DNA of 64,000 bases from Oligoflexia bacterium (GTDB taxonomy: Bacteria > Bdellovibrionota > UBA1018), in the NCBI GenBank assembly GCA_014378465.1, contig JACMNQ010000034.1, positions 1 to 64,000 of the forward strand. The letters are read 5' to 3'. A program made the translations under genes and the position numbers. A model generated the notes under the pieces. That model searched no databases. It saw nothing but the letters and a program-made list of their open reading frames with translations, and was not told the DNA's origin. Below are positions 43,916 through 54,091 of the stretch, piece by piece. How positions within the stretch are numbered: position 1 is the first letter of the stretch; each line of letters starts with the position of its first letter.

Positions 43916-46900
43916 TCATTTCTTCGCGGTGGAGCCGTCAACCTGTTCCCAGGAGGCGGTTCCATCAGCGTTGATGTTCAGAATCTGATAGTCTTCGTAA
44001 TCCGCGGTCTGACCTGCGGATCCCGCTTCTTTCAGGTTTCCTTCCGTATCGACGATCACGTCGGGGGTCGCCAGATGAGGCTTCACCAGATGGTAATCCG
44101 CAATCGACTTCGCGGCCTGCTCCCAGAGATGAGAATCGGCTGAACGAATCGAGTGGACCGCCATCGTCTTGAAGAGTTTCCCGTAGAGCTGAACCTGACC
44201 TGACGCTTGAGCCATCGACTTCAGATGCCGCTCGAGAAGCTGAGCTTCCGTGAGGGATTCCATCCGTGCAGCTCCCGTGAGCTCATCGAGATCATTCATC
44301 GCTTTCTCAAAGTAGGCGATGCGTTCCTTCAGGCTCTGGATTTCGGCGACAGATGCGTAGAAACTCATTTCGGGCAATCGGTTCCACTCGATCGGCATCA
44401 CACCGCCCGCGATCTTCTGGTACTGCAGATCCCCGATCGCGACTCTCCAGCGATAAGAGATCACATGCTTGAAGAGCGCGATGCGAGTGCCGAGCTCAAT
44501 GGTTTTGTCCGTGCCTGCGGCACCGATGGAGGAGCCTGGAGCCGGGCGATAGCGATCACCGACCTTGTTCACCTGTTCGGTCAGCTTCCGGATCACGGCT
44601 TCGTCTTCTGAGATCTGATAGACATAGGCTTTGCGCAGGGTACTCGTCTCGGCGAGCTCCATACTGATCTTCTTGGACAGCGCACTCCCCAGGGCTTCTT
44701 CCGTCATGCGAAATTTGTTCGGGACTGGAGACATGTCCTGAAACAGCTGGCCCGCGCGAACCCTGGTCGCTTCGTAGAGACCTTTTTCCTCGACGAGCTG
44801 AGTGAAGGGTTTCTGAATTGAGAGGACTTCAGGAGCCGCCTTCTGCAGGGCTGCCTTGAGGGCGTCCTGACCAGCCAGACGTTTCAGCGCGGCTTTTTCT
44901 TCGATTTTCAGAACGGTCCTGATGTCGCCCAGGATGGGCTTGAGACCCGGGATGAGCGTGAAAGCGTTGATCGGAGTCCAAATCTTTCCGCTCGTGAGTT
45001 TCTCGTTGGCTTTCAAGATTTCTTCGCGGGAAGTGACCAATTGGCCGGTTCCGATCTGGGAGTTCGCGACACTCACCTGATAGGAGAGCTGCGGAGGCAA
45101 TTCAAAATAATTGACCTGGATCTGAGCAGCCGTCTGCGCGATGAAAGTCAGATTGACCATGCCGAAGTTCCCGAAGAAGATGGTCGTGAGCATCGAAGTC
45201 GCCGCGACGGCGCCGCCGGTGCTGACTGCCATCCCGGAAATCAAGGACCAGAGAAGGGGGCCAAAGGCGACTCCAGCGGTGCAGAGTGCGAAAGTGATGG
45301 AAAGGTAGAAGGCGAAAACGGCGAGGGGATCCAGCACGTCTTCGAGAACTTTTTCGGTGCGAGTGCGGGTCTGTTTTCGCAGTTCTTCATCAAGGTTCTT
45401 GAGCGCGGAGTTGTTGCCCTTCATGACGGTGCGGATGGCGCTTGAAACCAGGAACACTTTCGCCATGTTCTCATCAGTGGAGGCCTTGCGGGGATCCGCC
45501 TTGCAGAAGGTCTCCAGCTTGCCCTGATCGTTTCGAGCGGCGTAAGCGACCAGTCTGGACAGAGTTTCCTTCGCCATTTTGGAGTCCATGACGTTGAGTT
45601 TCATGTTGTAGGCGTCGGCGATGAACTGGATGCCGCGGTTTCTGTTTCCTTCTTCAGCATCGGAGAATCCCTTGACGTCGATCTGCAGAATCGGAGCGTT
45701 CACGAAAGCTTCATTGATGATGGCCATCGCGATGCTTTCCTGGTCCTGCATCGTCTTGCCGATTTCCGCCAGGCGCACGGGCTGTCCGGGCGCGAAACCG
45801 AGCCAACCCAGGGCATCTGCCAGGACCTGGGTGTTCTGAGTGCGCTGGTCAATGTCTGACACGCGCTCATCGGGTTTGATGTCTTTGATCAGGGGAGCGA
45901 GGGTTCTGCGCGTCTGGTCGATCGGGGCGGCCGTGATCGGTTTGAGCGAGAACTGGTCAATTTTGAAGCGGGGTTTCGACTTTTTCACGATCACGGGCAT
46001 GGGCGCGCTCAGACGGGTTTGATCCGACGGCGCGACCAGAAAATCCTTTGCCGAAAAAGGGAGAGAAGTGATCCGAGGCCTGGTTCCCGGGGGGGCCTTC
46101 GCAGCCGTCTTCGGCGACCCTTTTTCCATCGCGGCTTTCATTTCGGACAGAGTCTTGAGGGCCGCGGGAGCGATCAGGGACTCGAGCGGTGAATTTTTGG
46201 CAGTGACGTGGTCAATGTGTCTTTCCTTGAGGGTCTTGTCGAAGCTCTTCTGCAGGGTTTCGAAGAATTTGCCCATGTAGCTGGAGAAGATCGGACTCTT
46301 CTGGAATTTCTTCGCGACGGAAGTTCTGCGGTCATAGACGTTGGCACCCTGTCCGAGTTTCGTCAGAGTCGTGGTGAAGTAGACGCTGAGCTGGCCGGGC
46401 GTGAATGGGGTGACGAAATCAGTGAGTGCTTCAGTGGCCGGTACCTTGTCGAGGAGTACATGGCCGTACACGTCACGTTCGAAAGTGCGGACGTAGAAAT
46501 TCTGATTGGTCTTGACCAGCGGAACTCCATCTTGGGTGAACTTCTGAATCTTCGACAGAATGTTCTGGGCACGGATGGCATCACGAGCTTCAGTCGAGAT
46601 CTCCGTGTAAAGCTTGTCGATGCGGGCCTTGACCAGCTCGGCCTGGAGCGCGCGGGTATTGTTCTTCTCAAAGACCTGAGCGAGGAGAGCTTCCTGGCGA
46701 CTGATCCATTCAGCTTTTGAAGCCTGAAGTTCCTGCTCGATGATTGCGCCGATCTTCTTCATGCTCTGCTCGGGATTTTTCTGAATCTCAGTGATCTCAC
46801 TGCTGGCGAGCTCCATGCGCAAGGTGTCCATCAGGGCATGTTTTCGTTCGCGGAATTCGGATTCGACGATGCGCTGGGCGATCGCCCTGGCGCTGAGGTC

Positions 46901-47977
46901 GTCCGTGCGAAAGTTCACACCACGAATGATGTTCGATGAACTGTCCAGCCACGCTCGCGCTTCGTTCTGACTCATTTCGGTCGGCAGAGTGGAAGTGAAG
47001 AAGTTCTCGAGCTGCGCGGCTCCATTCTCCGTGCCCATGAATCTGGGCAAGGTCTTTTTCTGGTACTCGGAAAACGATTCGAAGACTTTTTTTCCGATCC
47101 GACCGTAATCGGCTGCCGAAGCCAGTGGCTGATCCAGAGAAGCGGCGCGCAGATGATCCTTGAGCTGATTGAAAACGAGGTAGTTGTCATCGACGAGAAG
47201 AGAACGGTAGGTGTCGGTATCGCTCAGGGTATGGGCCCCGTTCATGCGAAAGGAAAGAAGCTCGGGACCGCAGGAAGAAATTTCCTGATCGGGAGTGGAG
47301 AAAGTCTGCAGCCTGCGAATCGCCCAGCGATTGACCATGGTTTCCTGAATCGTGGCCATTTGAACGAGTTTTCCGTAGTCATGGCTGGTTTTTGGAGCGA
47401 GAAGCGCCACATACTCTGCGGTGCGTTTTTCATTTTCAGACACGAAAAGCTCGGTCCATCCGGCCGTCTTGTAGTGGCGCACGTTGTACTGGCGCTTCAG
47501 AGCCGCATTGTCAGCGAAAGGCAGACCGACTTTGACATGGACGATCAGATTCAATTCATCGAGCTCTGAAAATGAGTGAGCTGCGGGACCTTGCAGATCC
47601 CGGTGAGCGTTCTTGGCATAGATTGGATAGAGTTTCGCCTGGATATCCAGGTACTGTCCGGCGGCCGCGGTCAGGGCTTCGAGTCCGGCGCTGCCATAGG
47701 TCTGGGAAGATCTGCGGTCACTTTCAAGACGGAGATCATCTTTGAATTTTTTCATCTCCGTGATCACGCGCTGGTAGCGCGGGTCAGCTTTCGGGATGGG
47801 TGCGTAGACTTTTCCGCCGGCCAGGTCCTGAACCAGTTTGCTGTCCAGAAAGGTCTGATCGAAAAGTGAATTGAGCGAGTTGACGCGTTCAATGAACGGA
47901 TCGCGAGCATCTGAGCCGATGGCCAGAGTTACAGTCAGTAAAAGCATGGCTCCCAGGGTGCGGTAAAACTTCTTCAT
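43916..47977 (-). CDS. Giant envelope-associated protein of unknown function
   Basis: Unrecognised 1353-residue protein. Signal peptide (1-24). Residues 25-870 are mostly helical, with long charged segments that may form coiled coils. A hydrophobic block at about 875-945 could be two or three membrane helices. The remaining 400 residues are again helical and charged. No enzyme motif is visible. ATG 47977 is preceded by GAGAGAGAG; an upstream extension of the frame lacks a signal and is rejected. Transcribed alone. Size and composition suggest a structural or secretion role, but this is a guess. Confidence 0.75.
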   Translation of the reverse strand: MKKFYRTLGAMLLLTVTLAIGSDARDPFIERVNSLNSLFDQTFLDSKLVQDLAGGKVYAPIPKADPRYQRVITEMKKFKDDLRLESDRRSSQTYGSAGLEALTAAAGQYLDIQAKLYPIYAKNAHRDLQGPAAHSFSELDELNLIVHVKVGLPFADNAALKRQYNVRHYKTAGWTELFVSENEKRTAEYVALLAPKTSHDYGKLVQMATIQETMVNRWAIRRLQTFSTPDQEISSCGPELLSFRMNGAHTLSDTDTYRSLLVDDNYLVFNQLKDHLRAASLDQPLASAADYGRIGKKVFESFSEYQKKTLPRFMGTENGAAQLENFFTSTLPTEMSQNEARAWLDSSSNIIRGVNFRTDDLSARAIAQRIVESEFRERKHALMDTLRMELASSEITEIQKNPEQSMKKIGAIIEQELQASKAEWISRQEALLAQVFEKNNTRALQAELVKARIDKLYTEISTEARDAIRAQNILSKIQKFTQDGVPLVKTNQNFYVRTFERDVYGHVLLDKVPATEALTDFVTPFTPGQLSVYFTTTLTKLGQGANVYDRRTSVAKKFQKSPIFSSYMGKFFETLQKSFDKTLKERHIDHVTAKNSPLESLIAPAALKTLSEMKAAMEKGSPKTAAKAPPGTRPRITSLPFSAKDFLVAPSDQTRLSAPMPVIVKKSKPRFKIDQFSLKPITAAPIDQTRRTLAPLIKDIKPDERVSDIDQRTQNTQVLADALGWLGFAPGQPVRLAEIGKTMQDQESIAMAIINEAFVNAPILQIDVKGFSDAEEGNRNRGIQFIADAYNMKLNVMDSKMAKETLSRLVAYAARNDQGKLETFCKADPRKASTDENMAKVFLVSSAIRTVMKGNNSALKNLDEELRKQTRTRTEKVLEDVLDPLAVFAFYLSITFALCTAGVAFGPLLWSLISGMAVSTGGAVAATSMLTTIFFGNFGMVNLTFIAQTAAQIQVNYFELPPQLSYQVSVANSQIGTGQLVTSREEILKANEKLTSGKIWTPINAFTLIPGLKPILGDIRTVLKIEEKAALKRLAGQDALKAALQKAAPEVLSIQKPFTQLVEEKGLYEATRVRAGQLFQDMSPVPNKFRMTEEALGSALSKKISMELAETSTLRKAYVYQISEDEAVIRKLTEQVNKVGDRYRPAPGSSIGAAGTDKTIELGTRIALFKHVISYRWRVAIGDLQYQKIAGGVMPIEWNRLPEMSFYASVAEIQSLKERIAYFEKAMNDLDELTGAARMESLTEAQLLERHLKSMAQASGQVQLYGKLFKTMAVHSIRSADSHLWEQAAKSIADYHLVKPHLATPDVIVDTEGNLKEAGSAGQTADYEDYQILNINADGTASWEQVDGSTAKK

Positions 47978-48186
47978 CTCAACTCTCTCTCTCGGGGAGC
48001 TAGATGAGCAATGGATATGCCAAACCAAGTAATTGAAAACACTGACTATTATTCGATTTATTGAATGAAATCTGTTGAGAAGGGGTGAGAGTTGACTACT
48101 TCTTGGACAGTCCTGAATCCGCACTTCGCGCTTTCGTCAAAATGATATCGCTTAACGATTGCGAGCGAGTCAGTCAAAATGACGAG

Positions 48187-49812
48187 ATGATTTTGCAGCG
48201 TCGATGGAGCAACGGAAAGATTGAAATGACGGCAACAGCCGCAGTTCTGCTGGGGTTTGCCTTGAGTCCTCTGACTGCCGGAGCGAGCTGGAATTGCGAA
48301 TCTCTGGTGAGCTGGATTCGGCAGGAGTGGGTTGCAAAGACTGGAGTCGCAAACCGGATTCCGGCATGGACCTCGACCCTGGATGTCGGCGACTTGATTC
48401 AGGTCCGAGTTTCCGGCAATCGGCGGCTTCAGGGAATTGTCGTGGGCAACACCTTCGAGCGGGTCCATCTGAAATCGACCGATCGCTTCAATGACTCCGG
48501 AGTTCAACTTTTTTCGGTGAAGCATTCTGAGATCTCAGATCTGCAGATCGGTTCGTCTGGAAATTTTGAAGCCCTCGCTCCCGAGATGAGCGCTGAGCAG
48601 ATTCGCCTCGCTCGCCGCGCGATACTGGCAAGGCGCGAGTTTACTGAAGAGACGGAAGAGGCGCTTCGCCCGGTTCCCGGGGCCAGCCACCCCGGAAAGG
48701 AGAGCGAAGTTCAGCTTCAGGCTGATATCGCGAAACACTTTTCAGTCTTCGAACTGGCTGTTCATGTTCAGCCGGCTCAAGGCGGCAGGGGAGCGGCGGG
48801 GATCCGGAAATTCGTCGAAGCCGGTGGGATCCCCATTGCACCTGACGGAGTGATCCATTTCAAGAAATTGTCTGAAGCTCATGCACTCGAAACTCTTCTT
48901 GCCAATCTCAGGCCGGATTCAGGTCCGGTTCTGACTTTCTTTCGTCTGGACTCAGAATGGATTCAGAAAGCCCTGCAGGAGAAAGGCATCGTTGAACAGA
49001 ATTCGAATTTCATTCGATTTGACCCGGCCTGGTTGAAGAAACAGGCACTCAACACACTCCCGGAAAGATCTTCCGTACCTCAGGAGCTGCTCGGAATACC
49101 CTACTCGGACTTTCTCTCACCGGGCGTGGCGCTCCGGTCTTTGAAGAACCGGAGCGAGACTGTGCGGCAGATCCGGCACGACGTGCTTGGATCCAGGAAT
49201 CCCTTTTTCGCGCGGGCTCTGCCTGCAGACTCCGCTCCGGTATTTCCCCCGGGGACCCTGGACGCTTCAGATTTTCACATCAGGAACTCGAGCGGCTGGA
49301 CCTATCCCCATGTGAAGGTCTTTTCGGATCATGGGCAATCAAGGGTTTATCTGACGGTTTCGAGTGAGCGCAAAGTCGTCCTGCTTCAGGTTTCAAAGTC
49401 GCGCGCTGAAGCGGAGAAGATGGAGCGGTATCGGCAGCGGCACTCGGAAATTGCAACGTCGATCGCAGCTCACCTTCCGGTAGTGGAGTCTGCCGATCCT
49501 TCGGGCAAGTGGTTGGCCCAGTACTATGACGAAGGAGTTTCCGGGTCGGAAATTCAAAGGAACCATGCGAGTTCATTGCCTCCCGAGTACAAGGCCCCGC
49601 TTCTTCAGTTTTTTTATGACATGAAGACTCTGCATCGTTCTGACGTTCTGACGCTCAACCTGGCCCCGGAGAATCTGATCTGGGATTCGAAACTCAAGAT
49701 ATGGAAAGTGGGACGGTTGGAAAATTCGGACACTTTTTATGCTGATTTTGACGAGTACCTGAAACGGGATTGGACGGTAGACGGCATTTCCATGGGAGCC
49801 TCTCCACGATGA
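48187..49812 (+). CDS. Secreted protein with pseudokinase-like C-terminus
   Basis: Unrecognised 541-residue protein. Signal peptide (hydrophobic 14-32, then ASW). A small beta-rich part lies at about 40-100 (VGDLIQVRVSGNRRLQGIVVG). The last 160 residues run in the order of a kinase fold: a strand pair with a Lys, a helix, and LNLAPENLIWD, close to the kinase catalytic loop HRDLKPENLLLD, followed by WKVGRLE where DFG would be. The catalytic Asp and DFG Asp are both absent, so activity is unlikely. The start (48187, 48226 or earlier) is uncertain. Confidence 0.6.
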   Translation: MILQRRWSNGKIEMTATAAVLLGFALSPLTAGASWNCESLVSWIRQEWVAKTGVANRIPAWTSTLDVGDLIQVRVSGNRRLQGIVVGNTFERVHLKSTDRFNDSGVQLFSVKHSEISDLQIGSSGNFEALAPEMSAEQIRLARRAILARREFTEETEEALRPVPGASHPGKESEVQLQADIAKHFSVFELAVHVQPAQGGRGAAGIRKFVEAGGIPIAPDGVIHFKKLSEAHALETLLANLRPDSGPVLTFFRLDSEWIQKALQEKGIVEQNSNFIRFDPAWLKKQALNTLPERSSVPQELLGIPYSDFLSPGVALRSLKNRSETVRQIRHDVLGSRNPFFARALPADSAPVFPPGTLDASDFHIRNSSGWTYPHVKVFSDHGQSRVYLTVSSERKVVLLQVSKSRAEAEKMERYRQRHSEIATSIAAHLPVVESADPSGKWLAQYYDEGVSGSEIQRNHASSLPPEYKAPLLQFFYDMKTLHRSDVLTLNLAPENLIWDSKLKIWKVGRLENSDTFYADFDEYLKRDWTVDGISMGASPR

Positions 49813-50591
49813 ATCTCCTGAAGCCGTCTCCCGCGTTCGCACTGATTTCCGTCTGCAGTCTCCTGTTGCTCACCCGTGAATCAGGCTTTGCCGGGACCTG
49901 TGCAAACTGCGCTTTGCCGGATCCGGCGCTTTCGAAGCTGAACCCGGCGGCACAAGTCCAGACGCTGGCGCGTGACGTGAAGAAAGTGGTTCCTGGCGCG
50001 AGATCTCGATCCAGGCCCCGCAGCTCAACAAAGCCCAGGGCTCCGGTGCCCTGCGGCCTCTCAGGCTCTCTCGCAGAACGAATTCTCGACTGCCACACTC
50101 AGAAGCAGGTACCTGCTGAAGTTACCGGTACCTTCTCCTCCTGGAGTCTGGTGTCCAGAGTGCTGGGCAAAGACGGCGGCTTCTCCGAGGTCTGGAAGGA
50201 TGATGCCCCGGGCGGGCTGGTCTGGGGGGATACGACCGAAGCGCTGACTCTTGCCGACACTTTTACCCGGGATGAGGCTGGCAAAGTCGTCGAGAAGGCT
50301 TGCGTTTCGGCGTCCACCGCGACTTCGCGCGGCAACATCTCTGATTCAAATTGGAGGCTGGCGACGCCGGCGGATTTCGTCTCTGCCCAGTCCCATGGTC
50401 TGCTCAAAGCGCTACCCAATCTTCAGACGTCTTTCTGGACGGCCTTTGAAGTGGACCCAGAGTATGGATTTCAGCAGGTATACAACAGCTACGATGGCAA
50501 GATTGACACGATGATCGCGGTGAAGGGTGCAGTCTACAGCGTCCGCTGCGTGATCAGGCCCATTGCTCCGCCTGTGGCCCCCAGCCCTTAG
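49809..50591 (+). CDS. Secreted protein coupled to the pseudokinase-like protein
   Basis: Unrecognised 260-residue protein. Signal peptide (hydrophobic 8-22, FAG), a CANC pair directly after, a basic Pro/Arg/Ser linker (about 50-70), and a C-terminal domain (about 95-245) with aromatic residues and Cys, ending in a Pro/Ala tail. The ATG overlaps the preceding stop (ATGA), so it is translationally coupled. It also overlaps the ABC-F gene tail-to-tail by 4 bp. Confidence 0.65.
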   Translation: MNLLKPSPAFALISVCSLLLLTRESGFAGTCANCALPDPALSKLNPAAQVQTLARDVKKVVPGARSRSRPRSSTKPRAPVPCGLSGSLAERILDCHTQKQVPAEVTGTFSSWSLVSRVLGKDGGFSEVWKDDAPGGLVWGDTTEALTLADTFTRDEAGKVVEKACVSASTATSRGNISDSNWRLATPADFVSAQSHGLLKALPNLQTSFWTAFEVDPEYGFQQVYNSYDGKIDTMIAVKGAVYSVRCVIRPIAPPVAPSP

Positions 50592-52225
50592 TTCGCTTTG
50601 GCCTTCTGCGAAGTGTAGTACTCATAATTACCTTCGTATATCCTGAGCTCGCCATGATCCACTTCAAAGACGCGGTTGGAGACGCTGCGGAGGAAGTGGC
50701 GATCATGGCTGACGATGACGACGGTGCCGTCGAATTTCTGGATCGCTTCGAGCAGAATTTCACGGGAACGGATGTCGAGGTGATTGGTCGGCTCATCGAG
50801 AATCAGGAAATTGACCGGATTGCAGAGGAGAGTGGCCAGCACGACGCGGCTCTTTTCACCGCCCGAAAGCACGGAGATCTTCTTGTGAACATCGTCACCG
50901 CTGAAGAGGAACGTTCCGCAGAGATTGCGAACGAAACCGATCGTCGCCTGAGGAACGCGATCATAGATCTCGTCGTAGACGGTTTTTTCGGAATTCAGCA
51001 CTTCAAGCGAATGCTGACTGAAATAACCCATCTTCACGGAAGCGCCCATCTGGGCATCGCCTTCGGTCGCGTCCGTCATGCCGGCGATGATCTTCAGGAG
51101 TGTGGATTTCCCGGCGCCGTTCACTCCGACGAGTGCGATCTTGTCCATGCGTCTGACGACACCGCTCGCGTTCTTGAACACGGGTTTGACTTTGCCATCT
51201 TCGAGGGGCCAGGACTTGCCGACGCGGTCGAGCTTCGCGACTTCGTTGCCGCTGCGAGGCGGAACCGGAAATTCAAAGGCCATGGTTTTTTCTTCCGCCG
51301 GAATTTCAATGCGGTCAATCTTGTCGAGCTTCTTCACTCGCGACTGCACTTGCGCGGCATGAGATGCGCGAGCCGCGAAACGGGCGATGAATTCCTCTTC
51401 CTTGGCGAGCATGTCGTTCTGTTTGCGGTGCGCGGCATGGAGCTGTTCACGGCGGACTTCGCGTTCACGCAGGTAAAATTCGTAGTTGCCACTGTAAGTG
51501 GTGATCGCCTTGTTGGCGACTTCGACGATCCGGGTGACGATGCGGTTCATGAACTCGCGGTCATGGCTGGTCATGACGAGTGCACCTTTGAAGCTGCTGA
51601 CGAGCCAGGACTCGAGCCACATGATGGACTCGAGATCAAGATGGTTGGTCGGCTCATCCATGAGGAGCACATCAGGCTGGAGAGCCAGGATGCGGGAGAG
51701 CTCGATGCGCATTTTCCAACCCCCGCTGAAAGTCTCCACCGGACGGTCATAATCGGCAGGACCGATCCCCAGACCTGTCAGGATCTCCTTGGCACGTGAA
51801 TCCAGGTCGTAGCCGCCTCTTTGCTCGAACTCGAGCTGGGCTTCGCCGTAACGATCCAGGAGGGATGCCATGGCGTCGTCGGACATCGGATTCTCGGCGG
51901 AGTCTTGAAGCTGTTTTTCCATCTTTTCGATCCGGGCGGCGAGGACGGAGATCTTGCCGGCTCCGGCCTTGACCTGCTCAAGCGCGGACTTGCCTTTCAT
52001 ATCGCCGACTTCCTGAGAGAAGTACCCGATCACGAGTTTGTCGGAGATATTGATATTGCCTTCGTCGACGCCTTCTTCACCCACGATGATCTTGAAGATG
52101 GTGCTCTTGCCGGCTCCGTTCGGGCCAACCAGGCCGATCCTGTCTCCTGGACGCACTTGAAAGCTGCCGTCCTTGTAGAGAATGCGTTGGCCGTACTGTT
52201 TGGAGATACCCGTTAGATGAATCAT
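50588..52225 (-). CDS. ABC-F family ribosome-associated ATPase
   Basis: A soluble twin-ABC protein without membrane domains. Walker A GPNGAGKST (34-42), signature FSGGWKMR, Walker B LLMDEPTNHLD in the first half; GVNGAGKST, LSGGEKSR and LILDEPTNHLD in the second. A charged linker of about 90 residues separates the two. The 545-residue length and the FSGGW form fit the YbiT/YheS/Uup side of the family rather than EttA. Members bind the ribosome and influence translation or antibiotic resistance. Confidence 0.92.
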   Translation of the reverse strand: MIHLTGISKQYGQRILYKDGSFQVRPGDRIGLVGPNGAGKSTIFKIIVGEEGVDEGNINISDKLVIGYFSQEVGDMKGKSALEQVKAGAGKISVLAARIEKMEKQLQDSAENPMSDDAMASLLDRYGEAQLEFEQRGGYDLDSRAKEILTGLGIGPADYDRPVETFSGGWKMRIELSRILALQPDVLLMDEPTNHLDLESIMWLESWLVSSFKGALVMTSHDREFMNRIVTRIVEVANKAITTYSGNYEFYLREREVRREQLHAAHRKQNDMLAKEEEFIARFAARASHAAQVQSRVKKLDKIDRIEIPAEEKTMAFEFPVPPRSGNEVAKLDRVGKSWPLEDGKVKPVFKNASGVVRRMDKIALVGVNGAGKSTLLKIIAGMTDATEGDAQMGASVKMGYFSQHSLEVLNSEKTVYDEIYDRVPQATIGFVRNLCGTFLFSGDDVHKKISVLSGGEKSRVVLATLLCNPVNFLILDEPTNHLDIRSREILLEAIQKFDGTVVIVSHDRHFLRSVSNRVFEVDHGELRIYEGNYEYYTSQKAKAN

Positions 52226-52384
52226 GGTCAGAGTTTTCGCACATCGGAAGGCGAGTGGTCAAATAATACCTAGTGTGCACGGACTTTGGCTCATTTCGGC
52301 CCTTCGGTTCAGCTAGGCGTTTTTAGCCTATTTTTTAGCCGCGTGACCTCGTTTACGCTGATGAGTAGAAAGAAGGTCTCGATC

Positions 52385-54091
52385 ATGGACATCCGCCGTT
52401 CCAGCACTCTGTCGACTGCCCTGCTGCTCGCCTCCCTCTCGCTCACCTTGGGAAGTTGCGCCAGCCCGCATGCCGCCCGAGATCTCTCGTCCGCTTCGAC
52501 TCCCTCGTCTGGCGAAGCTGAGGAGCTGGAAATGACCGATGCTTCTCCTGCGCCACATGCCAAGGCTCTGGAGAGCAAGCTTCGCAGGCTGATTCATGGC
52601 TTCGGCATGGGACTCCATCGGCTGGAAAAATTCGACCAGAGCATTTCAAAGTTTCCGAATTCCGCGCGGCTTTTCGCCACCAGGACCTACCGTGAACTCC
52701 TGGCCCTCCGCCTGGTCACCCACCGGGAACGCCACCACATCAAAAACGCCTACCTCAAGCTGGTGCGAGAGTCCCTTGAAGGAAACCCTGAAGCGAAGAA
52801 GGCCATGTCCGCCTTCGTCAGCACTTATCAGAATGTTCTGAACGCCAATGGCAACCGAGACTTCAACGAAGTGGCGCTCAGTGACCTCGTCAACGACATT
52901 GACGAAGGCCTGAAGCAGCCTGGAGTCGGGGATACGGCATCACTGGACCGTCTCATTCAGGCGAAGCCGGAGTTCGCGAAGTTCTATTCCGCCAACTCAC
53001 TCCTGCCTTCATCGCTGGATATCGCGCAACAGACCGCGCGTTTCGTCGCCATTCAGGGGAGCTGGCTGAAGGCACCTCATCGCAGCATCGCGAGCGAAAC
53101 CGAATTTGAAGAGGAGATCAGTGAAATCGCCGATGAGCTCGTGGCAGAGGACGCGGGTCCGACGACTCCAGCGGCGGATGATTCGAAAACCGCTTCATTT
53201 TCATCCAATCCAGATTTTTCAGCCAAGGACAGGATTCATCCGGATGAAGGCCCGGCGGGGAATGTCTGGGGCAATGAATTCCCCGCGAAAACCTGGGCTC
53301 TCACCTTTGATGACGGACCCCACGATGTGCATACGGCGAAGGTCCTCGCCAATCTGAAAAAACATCACATGAAAGCGACGTTCTTCGCTCTGGCGCAGAA
53401 CCTGACCGTGATGAAGACGCTGGCCCTTCAGGAAAAGAGTGCGGGGCATGCTCTGGCTGATCACTCCTACTCCCATCCGGTTCTCAGCAGTGACTCCATG
53501 ACCCATGAAAAAATGGATCATGAAATCCGTCAGTCGAAAATCGATGAGGAAAAAGTATGGGGAACGAAGATCAGCTACTTCCGCTGCCCTTATGGCGACT
53601 GCATTTTCTCGAAGAAAGCCAAGAAGCATGTCGTGAGAAGGATGATCGCGGACCTCGGAATGGTGCACATCAACTGGAACGTGGATACCCTCGACTGGCA
53701 GGACAAGAATCCGGTTTCCGTGAAGAATCGCGCGATCGCCGAAATGAAGATCAACAAGAAAGGGGTGATCCTCTTTCACGACGTGCATCCTCAGTCGGTC
53801 ATCGCTTCCGAAATGATCATGACTTATCTGGAAAACAACGGGATGCGTGAAGTGACGATTCCGGAAATCGTGGATGAAATCAACGGGAAGAAGCGAAAGG
53901 GCGAAGTCGCCAGCGAAGAATCCACTGAAGCGGTGGCGGAACCTGCGGGAACCCAGCGCGTTGGGGCCAATCCCGTTCCGGTCGCAGTCAAGCCGGTCCC
54001 GTTTCAGATTCCGGAAAAACAGATGGACCTGTCCGATCCGCTGACCCCCGAATACATGCACCCTCCGGGCGGTGAAATCACGGACCGTTGA
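52385..54091 (+). CDS. Polysaccharide deacetylase (NodB domain), lipoprotein
   Basis: Predicted carbohydrate esterase family 4 enzyme that removes acetyl groups from peptidoglycan or another glycan. The 568-residue product has a lipobox LGSC near residue 25, a helical N-terminal half (about 55-220), an acidic linker, and the NodB domain: TFDDGP with Asp309-Asp310, HSYSH (His360, His364), RCPYGD, DTLDWQ and ILFHD. All five catalytic motifs are present. The ATG at 52385 has AAGG eight bases upstream; 52361 is an alternative. C-terminal Pro-rich tail. Confidence 0.92.
   Translation: MDIRRSSTLSTALLLASLSLTLGSCASPHAARDLSSASTPSSGEAEELEMTDASPAPHAKALESKLRRLIHGFGMGLHRLEKFDQSISKFPNSARLFATRTYRELLALRLVTHRERHHIKNAYLKLVRESLEGNPEAKKAMSAFVSTYQNVLNANGNRDFNEVALSDLVNDIDEGLKQPGVGDTASLDRLIQAKPEFAKFYSANSLLPSSLDIAQQTARFVAIQGSWLKAPHRSIASETEFEEEISEIADELVAEDAGPTTPAADDSKTASFSSNPDFSAKDRIHPDEGPAGNVWGNEFPAKTWALTFDDGPHDVHTAKVLANLKKHHMKATFFALAQNLTVMKTLALQEKSAGHALADHSYSHPVLSSDSMTHEKMDHEIRQSKIDEEKVWGTKISYFRCPYGDCIFSKKAKKHVVRRMIADLGMVHINWNVDTLDWQDKNPVSVKNRAIAEMKINKKGVILFHDVHPQSVIASEMIMTYLENNGMREVTIPEIVDEINGKKRKGEVASEESTEAVAEPAGTQRVGANPVPVAVKPVPFQIPEKQMDLSDPLTPEYMHPPGGEITDR

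Noticed and set aside
46208-46720. 170-residue plus-strand frame opposite the giant gene
   Set aside because: No ribosome-binding site, no family likeness; one of several shadow frames created by the codon bias of the giant gene.
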